Assembly (NCBI GenBank): GCA_903952885.1
Contig: CAJBHE010000125.1
Span: forward strand, 1-5,650
Source: an uncultured Burkholderiales bacterium
Lineage (GTDB): Bacteria > Pseudomonadota > Gammaproteobacteria > Burkholderiales > Burkholderiaceae_C
Direction of reading: 5' to 3'
Length of the DNA: 5,650 nucleotides
The notes under the pieces were generated by a model. It did no database searches. It saw only the letters and a list, made by a program, of their open reading frames with translations, and was not told where the DNA came from. Both the position numbers and the translations under genes were made by a program. The number at the start of each line of letters is the position of its first letter. Within the stretch, counting starts at the first letter, position 1. Below are positions 1 to 5,510 of this stretch, in pieces.

Positions 1-1
1 G

Positions 2-661
2 ACACGCATCACGCGTGAAATCATTGTGTCCGCCCGCCTGGGCGGCGGTGACTTGAGCCTGAACCCCCGTTTGCGTTTGGCCATTGAAAAAGCCAAGGCG
101 GCCAATATGCCCGCAGACAACATCAAACGCAACGTCGACAAAGCCTCAGGCAACCTCGATGGTGTGGTGTACGAAGAAATTCGTTACGAAGGCTATGGTG
201 TGGGCGGCGCTGCCATCATCGTGGACACCATGACCGACAACCGCGTGCGTACCGTGGCTGAAGTGCGCTTTGCCTTCAGCAAAAACGGCGGCAACATGGG
301 CACTGAGGGCTCAGTGGCGTTCCAATTCAAGCATTGCGGCCAACTGGTGTTTGCGCCTGGCAGCAGTGAAGACCAAATCATGGAAATTGCGCTCGAAGCG
401 GGTGCGGACGACGTGATGACCGATGACGACGGCGCGATTGAAGTGCTGACGCCACCTGCCAGCTTTGAGGCTGTCAAAAACGCTTTGGAAGCTGCGGGCC
501 TCAAGCCCGAAGTAGCTGAGGTGACTTACCGTGCAGACAACACCATCGAACTCGAGGGTGATGACGCTGCGAAGATGCAAAAACTACTGGACGCGCTAGA
601 AGACCTTGACGATGTGCAAGAGGTCTACCACAACGCAGCCATCAACAACGCAGCCCTATGA
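2..661 (+). CDS. yebC: YebC/TACO1 family protein (transcriptional regulator / translation factor), 5' end cut by window
   Basis: The reading frame is open from the first bases, and 219 residues are visible. They begin TRITREIIVSARLGGGD, which matches E. coli YebC from about residue 26, so roughly 25 N-terminal residues lie outside the window. The GTG at 26 encodes an internal Val and is not the true start. Family signatures are ARLGGGD (visible residues 11-17), YEGYGVGG (62-69), DNRVRTVAEVR (79-89), GGNMGTEGSVAF (96-107) and the C-terminal DDVQEVYHN (203-211). The family has three domains and an acidic surface. Members have been described as DNA-binding regulators (PmpR-like), and others, with mitochondrial TACO1, as factors that help ribosomes through difficult sequences such as polyproline. 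The sequence does not show which role applies here. The stop TGA (659-661) overlaps the purD start as ATGA, so the two are probably co-translated. Family identity is very secure; function is less so. Confidence 0.96.
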   Translation, partial: TRITREIIVSARLGGGDLSLNPRLRLAIEKAKAANMPADNIKRNVDKASGNLDGVVYEEIRYEGYGVGGAAIIVDTMTDNRVRTVAEVRFAFSKNGGNMGTEGSVAFQFKHCGQLVFAPGSSEDQIMEIALEAGADDVMTDDDGAIEVLTPPASFEAVKNALEAAGLKPEVAEVTYRADNTIELEGDDAAKMQKLLDALEDLDDVQEVYHNAAINNAAL

Positions 662-1950
662 ACGTATTAGTTATTGGCGGCGGTGGCCGCGAACACGCTT
701 TGGCGTGGAAGATTGCCCAATCCAACAAGGTGCAAAAAGTGTTTGTCGCCCCCGGCAACGGCGGCACAGCACGCGACAAACGCTTGGACAACATCGACAT
801 CACCGATGTCAAAGCCCTGCGTGAGTTTGCACAAAGCCACAGTGTGGAGTTGACTGTGGTCGGCCCAGAAACCCCCTTGGCAGCCGGGGTGGTGGACGAG
901 TTCCGCGCGCATGGCCTGCGCATTTTTGGCCCTACCAAAGCAGCGGCGCAGCTGGAAAGCTCCAAGGCTTTCAGCAAAGCGTTCATGAAGCGCCACAACA
1001 TCCCAACGGCGGAATATGAAACTTTCACCGACGCACAAGCCGCGCACGACTACGTGAACGCCAAAGGCGCACCGATTGTGGTGAAGGCCGATGGCTTGGC
1101 TGCAGGCAAGGGTGTGGTGGTGGCGATGACCGCCGCCGAGGCCCACGAAGCGATTGACTTCATGTTGCTCGACAACAAGCTGGGTGTGAGCCACAACGAA
1201 GGTGGCGCGCGTGTCGTCATCGAAGAATTTTTGCAAGGTGAAGAAGCCAGCTTCATCGTCATGTGCGATGGCAAAACCGTGTTGCCATTGGCTACCAGCC
1301 AAGACCACAAGCGTTTGCTGGATGCTGACGAAGGCCCTAACACCGGCGGCATGGGCGCTTATTCGCCAGCGCCCGTGGTGACACCCGAAGTGCATGCCCG
1401 CGCCATGCGCGAAATCATTTTGCCCACCATCAAGGGCATGGAAAAAGACGGTATCCCGTTCACCGGTTTCTTGTACGCAGGTTTGATGATTGACCCACAG
1501 GGCCACGTCAAAACCCTTGAGTTCAACTGCCGCATGGGCGACCCCGAAACCCAGCCCATCATGGCTCGCCTGAAAACCGACTTGGTAGATGTGTTGATGG
1601 CTGCCACTGCCACCAACGCCGAAGCACGTTTTGACGACTTCGAGCTGGAGTGGGACCGCCGCACCGCCATTGGCGTGGTGTTGGCTGCACATGGCTACCC
1701 CATGAGCCCCCGCAAGGGCGACGCCATCACCGGCTTGCCGCAAGACACCGACGATGTGGTGGTGTTCCACGCCGGTACGCAAATGGCCGACGGCCAAGTG
1801 GTCACCAGCGGTGGCCGCGTGTTGTGCGTGACGGCTTTGGGCGGCACTTTGCGTCTGGCTCAGCAGCAGGCTTACGACACCATCAAGGGCATTCACTTTG
1901 ATGGCGTGCAGTACCGCACCGACATTGGCTACCGCGCTATTTCGCGCTGA
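658..1950 (+). CDS. purD: Phosphoribosylamine--glycine ligase (GAR synthetase)
   Basis: This cytoplasmic ATP-grasp enzyme joins 5-phosphoribosylamine and glycine using ATP to give glycinamide ribonucleotide, the second step of de novo purine synthesis. It has 430 residues, the usual bacterial length. Visible motifs are the N-domain GGGGREHA (7-14), VGPETPL (68-74), KADGLAAGKGV (143-153, ATP-grasp), EEFLQGEE (189-196), GPNTGGMGAYSP (226-237) and the family signature RMGDPETQ (292-299). E288 and N290 just before the signature fit the metal-ligand positions of ATP-grasp folds. The C-domain ends with DIGYRAI. The ATG at 658 gives the standard MNVLVIGGGGREHA start and overlaps the yebC stop as ATGA, with no clear Shine-Dalgarno, so translation probably depends on coupling to yebC. 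No purine-type regulatory element is visible upstream, although most of the upstream region is coding. Identity is essentially certain. Confidence 0.99.
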   Translation: MNVLVIGGGGREHALAWKIAQSNKVQKVFVAPGNGGTARDKRLDNIDITDVKALREFAQSHSVELTVVGPETPLAAGVVDEFRAHGLRIFGPTKAAAQLESSKAFSKAFMKRHNIPTAEYETFTDAQAAHDYVNAKGAPIVVKADGLAAGKGVVVAMTAAEAHEAIDFMLLDNKLGVSHNEGGARVVIEEFLQGEEASFIVMCDGKTVLPLATSQDHKRLLDADEGPNTGGMGAYSPAPVVTPEVHARAMREIILPTIKGMEKDGIPFTGFLYAGLMIDPQGHVKTLEFNCRMGDPETQPIMARLKTDLVDVLMAATATNAEARFDDFELEWDRRTAIGVVLAAHGYPMSPRKGDAITGLPQDTDDVVVFHAGTQMADGQVVTSGGRVLCVTALGGTLRLAQQQAYDTIKGIHFDGVQYRTDIGYRAISR

Positions 1951-1994
1951 GTGTTTCAATCACGCTCACTCCATTCCTCGTTCAACCGATTGCT

Positions 1995-2000
1995 TATAAA
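1995..2000 (+). promoter_or_regulatory. Possible -10 element before the acyltransferase gene
   Basis: TATAAA lies in the only gap longer than 10 bases (1951-2005) and matches the sigma-70 -10 consensus at five of six positions. A TG pair sits at 1991-1992, one base too far upstream for a proper extended -10. At 16-18 bp spacing there is no good -35 (CATTCC or similar), so this is weak. A start about 6-7 bases after the hexamer would fall almost exactly on the ATG at 2006, giving a nearly leaderless mRNA. It could equally be an A/T-rich translation-initiation context. Confidence 0.22.
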
Positions 2001-2014
2001 AACAGATGACCGAA
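1999..2014 (+). repeat. 16-base start-site repeat, copy 1 (acyltransferase start)
   Basis: AAAACAGATGACCGAA spans the acyltransferase start codon and recurs exactly at 4224-4239 across the rsfS start. Both copies encode Met-Thr-Glu. It has an A-rich lead and a minimal CAG in place of a Shine-Dalgarno. Confidence 0.6.
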
Positions 2015-2662
2015 TCCACCCAAGCCATGCCCGTGCAATGCAAACCTCAAGCTTGGGCGGCATGGCTGGTCAAGCTGATGGGCTGGAAGATTGAGTTTGA
2101 TGGATTGCCCGCCAAACAGGGCGTGCTCATTGGCTACCCCCACACCAGCAACTGGGACTTCATCACCATGATGCCGGTCAAGTGGGCGGTGGGGTTGCCC
2201 TTGCAGTTTTTTGCCAAAGAAAGCTTGTTTCGCATTCCGCTGTTTGGACGTTGGATTCGTTCCATAGGCGCTGTGCCGATTGACCGGTCTTCCCCCAAGG
2301 GCTTGGTGGGCGAGATGGTGGACGCCCTCAAGCAACACAAACAAACCGACGCGCTGCTGTGGATAGGCCTGTCGCCCGAGGGCACGCGCAAGCTCACCGA
2401 TGGCTGGCGCAGTGGCTTTTACCAATTGGCTTTGGGTGCTGACGTGCCCTTGTGCATGATGCGGATTGACTACGGTCAAAAAGTGGCGAAGATCACAGAC
2501 TTCACGCGTTTGACAGGCGATGTGCAAGCCGATTACGCTCACATCGCCAAGGTGTATGCGGGCGTGCAGGGCTTTCATGAAAACCAAGCTGCGCCGATTC
2601 GCCCTTTGCCGCCCCGACAGAATACAAATGCCGAGCCACAGAGCCATACTTCTTTGAATTAA
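2006..2662 (+). CDS. PlsC-like lysophospholipid / glycerol-phosphate acyltransferase family protein
   Basis: This 218-residue protein belongs to the LPLAT/PlsC superfamily, which moves acyl groups from acyl-ACP or acyl-CoA to a lysophospholipid, glycerol-phosphate or related acceptor, usually at the inner membrane face. The HX4D catalytic box is clear as HTSNWD (46-51), with H46 and D51 as the expected catalytic pair. GAVPIDR (88-94) corresponds to block II, SPEGTR (123-128) to block III and VPL (147-149) to block IV. There is no strong transmembrane helix. The segment around residues 53-69 is moderately hydrophobic, so association may be peripheral. The last 20 or so residues are polar and proline-rich, probably disordered. 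The HTSNWDF form marks a short subgroup distinct from classical PlsC, so the acceptor cannot be assigned. The ATG at 2006 lies 55 bases after purD with no clear Shine-Dalgarno. A second in-frame ATG at 2027 would remove only seven non-conserved residues. It ends seven bases before hemF. Confidence 0.92.
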   Translation: MTESTQAMPVQCKPQAWAAWLVKLMGWKIEFDGLPAKQGVLIGYPHTSNWDFITMMPVKWAVGLPLQFFAKESLFRIPLFGRWIRSIGAVPIDRSSPKGLVGEMVDALKQHKQTDALLWIGLSPEGTRKLTDGWRSGFYQLALGADVPLCMMRIDYGQKVAKITDFTRLTGDVQADYAHIAKVYAGVQGFHENQAAPIRPLPPRQNTNAEPQSHTSLN

Positions 2663-2669
2663 AACCACG

Positions 2670-3617
2670 ATGACCACCCCTCCAAACGATCAAGGCCACG
2701 AACACGTGGTGACTGCGGCGCGTGACTATTTGTTGGACTTGCAAAGCCGTATCACCCGCGCCATAGAAGCCAAAGACGGTCAAGCCAAGTTCTTGGTGGA
2801 CGCGTGGGAAAAGGGCCCAGGCGAGCAACTGCAGGGCCAGGGCATCACACAAATTTTAGAAAACGGCCCTGTGTTTGAGCGCGCGGGCTGCGGTTTTTCG
2901 CATGTGCGTGGCCCCAAGTTGCCGCCCTCAGCCACACAGCATCGCCCTGAGCTGGCAGGTGCACCGTTTGAAGCCATGGGCATGTCTCTGGTGTTTCATC
3001 CGCGCAACCCCTATGTGCCCACTGTGCACATGAATGTGCGCATGATTGCCGCCACGCCCGCCAACGGTCAAACTGTGGCCTGGTTTGGCGGCGGCATGGA
3101 TCTGACGCCTTACTACGGCTTTGTTGAAGACGCCCAGCACTTCCATCAGGTGTGTCACGACGCGTTGCAGCCGTTTGGCGAAGGCTTGTACCCACGCTTT
3201 AAAACCTGGTGCGACGACTACTTTTGCAACAAGCACCGCAATGAGCAACGCGGAATTGGCGGCATCTTTTTTGACGATTTTTCTGAGCTGGGTTTTGAGC
3301 GCAGTTTCCAGATGCTCCAAAGCGTGGGCGATGCCTTGCTTGACGCCTATTTGCCCATAGTCGACCGTCGCGTGAACATGCCTTATGGCGAGCGCGAGCG
3401 CAACCACCAGTTGTATCGCCGCGGCCGCTATGTGGAGTTCAACCTTGTATGGGACCGTGGCACGCACTTTGGTTTGCAGTCGGGTGGACGAACGGAGTCA
3501 ATTTTGTTGTCGATGCCGCCACTCGTGAGTTGGTCCTACCAGCACCAGCCTGAAGCTGGTACGCCAGAGCATGATTTGTTGCACGATTTTCTTGTGCCGC
3601 GCGATTGGCTGAAGTGA
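2670..3617 (+). CDS. hemF: Oxygen-dependent coproporphyrinogen III oxidase (aerobic)
   Basis: The enzyme oxidatively decarboxylates coproporphyrinogen III to protoporphyrinogen IX using O2, late in haem synthesis, as a cytoplasmic homodimer. It has 315 residues against 299 in E. coli, the extra ones mostly at the N terminus. Aligned from memory with E. coli at an offset of 14, the key positions are present: S106, H110, H120 in HMNVR (120-124), H159, H189 and GGR (272-274). Other signatures are GGGMDLTPYYG (140-150), RGIGGIFFDD (194-203), and the long C-terminal block with YVEFNLVWDRGTHFGL (254-269) and TESILLSMPP (275-284). The gene appears intact, which implies oxygen-dependent haem synthesis; whether an anaerobic hemN also exists cannot be seen. 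The ATG at 2670 follows the acyltransferase stop by seven bases and has no clear Shine-Dalgarno. The stop TGA (3615-3617) overlaps the likely nadD start as GTGA. Confidence 0.98.
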   Translation: MTTPPNDQGHEHVVTAARDYLLDLQSRITRAIEAKDGQAKFLVDAWEKGPGEQLQGQGITQILENGPVFERAGCGFSHVRGPKLPPSATQHRPELAGAPFEAMGMSLVFHPRNPYVPTVHMNVRMIAATPANGQTVAWFGGGMDLTPYYGFVEDAQHFHQVCHDALQPFGEGLYPRFKTWCDDYFCNKHRNEQRGIGGIFFDDFSELGFERSFQMLQSVGDALLDAYLPIVDRRVNMPYGERERNHQLYRRGRYVEFNLVWDRGTHFGLQSGGRTESILLSMPPLVSWSYQHQPEAGTPEHDLLHDFLVPRDWLK

Positions 3618-4225
3618 ACCACACCAAGCGCTTAGGCATTTTTGGTGGTTCGTTTGACCCGCCGCATACCGCGCACATTGCGCTGGCCAAGCACGCCATA
3701 GAGCAGTTTGAATTGAATGAGCTGCGCATCATTCCCACCGGTGACGCTTGGCACAAAGACCGTGCGCTCACAGCATCGCCACACCGACTGGCCATGACGC
3801 GTCTGGCTTTTGCGGACATGCCGCATACGGTGGTGGACCCGCGTGAGATAGATCGCCAAGGTGCTACCTACACCGTGGACACGCTAGAACAACTCAAGGC
3901 GGAGTGGCCCGAGGCTCATCTTTATCTTTTCATTGGCGCAGACCAAGCCATTGCCTTTCAATCCTGGCATCGTTGTCAAGATATTTTGGGGCTCGCCACC
4001 GTGGTGGTGGCCGACCGTCTACAAAGCCGACAGGGCAGCCCGGTCAGTCAGTGGCACAATGCGGTATCCCCCGACTTACAACGCTTGGACATGCCAAGCC
4101 TGAATGTCAGTGCCACCGAAATTCGTGCGCACCTAGCTCAAGGCCCACATCCAGCTGCCGCTATGTCCGCGTGGTTGCCTGCCGCTGTGCAGCACTACAT
4201 TGAAAAACACAGCCTTTACCGATAA
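3614..4225 (+). CDS. nadD: Nicotinate-nucleotide adenylyltransferase
   Basis: This enzyme transfers AMP from ATP to nicotinate mononucleotide to make deamido-NAD, an essential step of NAD synthesis in the cytoplasm. Starting at GTG 3614 it has 203 residues. The nucleotidyltransferase core shows GGSFDPPHTAH (11-21, with the HxxH ATP site at 18-21), LFIGADQ (105-111), SW (117-118) and the C-terminal VSATEIR (165-171), the family's S-x-T-x-I-R-type loop. I chose GTG 3614 over the in-frame TTG at 3605 because it forms a classic GTGA overlap with the hemF stop and puts the first strand (RLGIFGGSFDP) the usual few residues from the N terminus. The TTG start would add only three residues. No strong Shine-Dalgarno precedes either, so coupling to hemF is likely. 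rsfS follows after five bases, and this nadD-rsfS adjacency is widespread in bacteria. Confidence 0.97.
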   Translation: MNHTKRLGIFGGSFDPPHTAHIALAKHAIEQFELNELRIIPTGDAWHKDRALTASPHRLAMTRLAFADMPHTVVDPREIDRQGATYTVDTLEQLKAEWPEAHLYLFIGADQAIAFQSWHRCQDILGLATVVVADRLQSRQGSPVSQWHNAVSPDLQRLDMPSLNVSATEIRAHLAQGPHPAAAMSAWLPAAVQHYIEKHSLYR

Positions 4226-4239
4226 AACAGATGACCGAA
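4224..4239 (+). repeat. 16-base start-site repeat, copy 2 (rsfS start)
   Basis: This is the second exact copy of AAAACAGATGACCGAA. It begins inside the nadD stop codon (TAA 4223-4225) and spans the rsfS ATG at 4231. A looser relative, AAAAC then CAC then GATGACC, spans the hemF start at 2661-2675. The exact match stops at 16 bases on both sides. Confidence 0.6.
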
Positions 4240-5043
4240 ACCTCCGCCAAAAAAGATGTCCAAAAACTGCAACGCACCGTCGTGGATGCGCTGGAGGACG
4301 TCAAAGCCCAAGAGCTCGTGGTGTTTGACACAGAGCACTTGTCTTCGCTGTTTGAGCGGGTCATCGTGGCCTCGGGTACGTCAAACCGCCAGACCAAAGC
4401 TTTGGCTGCCAGCGTTCGCGACAAAGTGCGTGACGCAGGTTTTGGCAAGCCCCGCATTGAAGGCGAAGACAACGGCGAGTGGATCATCGTCGACTGTGGC
4501 GCTGTGGTGGTCCACGTCATGCAGCCTACCATTCGCAGCTACTACAACCTCGAAGAAATCTGGGGCGATAAACCTGTGCGCTTGAAGTTTGGTGCACCCA
4601 AGCCAGCCAAAGCGGCTGAGCCTGAAGAAGCACCAGTTAAGAAGTCGGCTGGTAAAAAGCCAGCCGCCAAGAAATCAGCAACGGGCGACAAAAAGTCAGC
4701 TGCACGCGCAGCCCCTGGCGCTCGTGCAGATTCGGGCTCACGCGCCGCTTCCACACGCAGTGACTCAGCCAAGCCCGCCACACGAAGCACGTCTACACGC
4801 GGCCCCGTCAAAGCAGCACCTGCTAAAACAGTAGCAAAAACCGTAGCTAAGGGCGCACCAGCCAAAACTGCTGCAGTCAAAAAGTCAGCCGCAGCGCCAG
4901 CCAAGTTGCCCGTCAAGACCGTGGGCCTCAAAGGCGCCAAGTCCACTGCCAAAGCCGCAGCACGCAGTGCTTCGACCACCGCAGGCAAGCCAGCGGGCAA
5001 GCGTCCACCCGCCGCTAAAAAGACCACCGCCCGCAAAGCATGA
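4231..5043 (+). CDS. rsfS: Ribosome silencing factor RsfS with long basic C-terminal tail
   Basis: RsfS (formerly YbeB, DUF143) binds uL14 on the 50S subunit and blocks joining of the 30S, lowering translation during starvation or stationary phase. The conserved domain covers about residues 11-120: ALEDVKAQELVVFD (20-33), VIVASGTSNRQTKALA (44-59), GEDNGEWIIVDCG (78-90), VVHVMQPTIRSYYNLEEIWG (93-112). Typical RsfS proteins are about 105-120 residues. This one has 270, because residues 121-270 form a low-complexity tail of Ala, Lys, Pro, Ser, Thr and Arg. The core is intact, so ordinary silencing activity is expected; the tail's role is unknown, and nucleic-acid or ribosome binding is an inference from its charge. 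The ATG at 4231 is five bases after nadD with only CAG in place of a Shine-Dalgarno. The stop TGA (5041-5043) overlaps the rlmH start as ATGA, which argues that the tail is really translated. Confidence 0.96.
   Translation: MTETSAKKDVQKLQRTVVDALEDVKAQELVVFDTEHLSSLFERVIVASGTSNRQTKALAASVRDKVRDAGFGKPRIEGEDNGEWIIVDCGAVVVHVMQPTIRSYYNLEEIWGDKPVRLKFGAPKPAKAAEPEEAPVKKSAGKKPAAKKSATGDKKSAARAAPGARADSGSRAASTRSDSAKPATRSTSTRGPVKAAPAKTVAKTVAKGAPAKTAAVKKSAAAPAKLPVKTVGLKGAKSTAKAAARSASTTAGKPAGKRPPAAKKTTARKA
4591..5040 (+). other. Low-complexity Lys/Ala-rich, histone-H1-like tail of RsfS
   Basis: By hand count, the 150 residues (121-270 of RsfS) hold 44 Ala, 28 Lys and 9 Arg against 6 Asp/Glu, a net charge near +31. 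They contain no Cys, Phe, His, Ile, Met, Asn, Gln, Trp or Tyr and only two Leu, so the segment should be disordered. Degenerate short units recur: KKSA four times (137, 147, 154 and 217), APAKT at 196 and 209, and VAKTVAK at 201-207. The codons behind repeated units mostly differ, so this is not a recent tandem DNA duplication. The longest exact repeat I saw is the 12-mer CAAAAAGTCAGC at 4689-4700 and 4878-4889. The composition resembles the basic tails of AlgP, PhaF and bacterial H1-like proteins. Confidence 0.93.
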
Positions 5044-5507
5044 AGCTGTGGGTCGTCGCAGTCGGCCAACGTGTGCCCGACTGGGCGCAAACCGCTTGGG
5101 ACGATTACGCCAAGCGGTTTCCTTCTGAGCTGAAGGTCGAGCTCAAGGCCGTCAAAACCGAGCCGCGCAGCTCTAAAACCCTAGACACCATTTACGCCGC
5201 TGAGCGTGAGCGCATTGAAGCCGCCATTCCTCGCGGATGCCGCATCGTGGCCTTGGATGAACGCGGCACTCACCTCACCACTGTGGCCTTGGCCGCAAAG
5301 CTCAAGCACTGGCAGCTCGAAGCAGACGATGTGGCGCTGGTCATTGGCGGTCCTGATGGCTTGTGCCCTGAGTTCAAAAAACAAGCGCACGAGCGCGTCC
5401 GCATTTCAGACCTCACGCTGCCGCACGCCATGGTGCGTGTGTTGTTGGTGGAGCAGTTGTACCGAGCGTGGTCGATCAACGCCAACCATCCTTATCACCG
5501 CGAGTGA
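5040..5507 (+). CDS. rlmH: 23S rRNA (pseudouridine-1915-N3)-methyltransferase
   Basis: RlmH is a small SPOUT-class enzyme that uses S-adenosylmethionine to methylate N3 of pseudouridine 1915 in helix 69 of 23S rRNA, acting on assembled 70S ribosomes. The protein has 155 residues, the same as E. coli RlmH. Visible signatures are LDERG (72-76), the SAM-knot glycine loop VIGGPDGL (101-108), SDLTLPH (123-129) and the almost invariant C terminus AWSINANHPYHRE (143-155). The start MKLWVVAVGQRVPDW is typical. The ATG at 5040 overlaps the rsfS stop as ATGA, with no strong Shine-Dalgarno, so translation probably depends on ribosomes finishing the RsfS tail. rsfS-rlmH is one of the most conserved gene pairs in bacteria. 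Three bases separate its stop from the next ATG. Confidence 0.98.
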   Translation: MKLWVVAVGQRVPDWAQTAWDDYAKRFPSELKVELKAVKTEPRSSKTLDTIYAAERERIEAAIPRGCRIVALDERGTHLTTVALAAKLKHWQLEADDVALVIGGPDGLCPEFKKQAHERVRISDLTLPHAMVRVLLVEQLYRAWSINANHPYHRE

Positions 5508-5510
5508 TTT

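Noticed and set aside
26..28. GTG as the start of yebC
   Set aside because: Upstream codons encode TRITREII, which matches conserved YebC sequence, so this is an internal Val in a gene truncated by the window edge.
667..1959. A 430-codon open frame on the - strand lying almost exactly opposite purD
   Set aside because: It is codon-aligned with purD, so it stays open simply because purD lacks TTA, CTA and TCA codons after its fourth codon (TTA at 667-669, which ends the frame). The product is rich in His, Val and Gln with no recognisable domain, and purD fully explains the region.
1949..1971. GAGTG and CACTC as a possible terminator stem after purD
   Set aside because: The stem is only five base pairs with a 13-base loop and no following T-tract, so it does not qualify as an intrinsic terminator.
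1994..2677. A 227-codon open frame on the - strand opposite the acyltransferase
   Set aside because: The + strand gene has all four acyltransferase blocks. The antisense product has no recognisable motif.
2928..3467. A 179-codon open frame on the - strand inside hemF
   Set aside because: It lies wholly within a complete hemF with all catalytic positions conserved; its Ala/His/Val-rich product looks like a shadow.
3537..3561. Two alternative stems near the hemF 3' end: TACCAGC (3537-3543) or ACCAGC (3544-3549), each pairing with GCTGGTA (3555-3561)
   Set aside because: It is inside coding sequence, has no T-run, and is explained by codons for Tyr-Gln-His-Gln and Ala-Gly-Thr. An attenuator role 50 bases before nadD is possible but unsupported.
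4542..5090. A 182-codon Ala/Leu-rich open frame on the - strand opposite the RsfS tail
   Set aside because: It is the antisense reading of low-complexity Lys/Ala codons. It has no domain, and it conflicts with rsfS and rlmH, which are well supported on the + strand.
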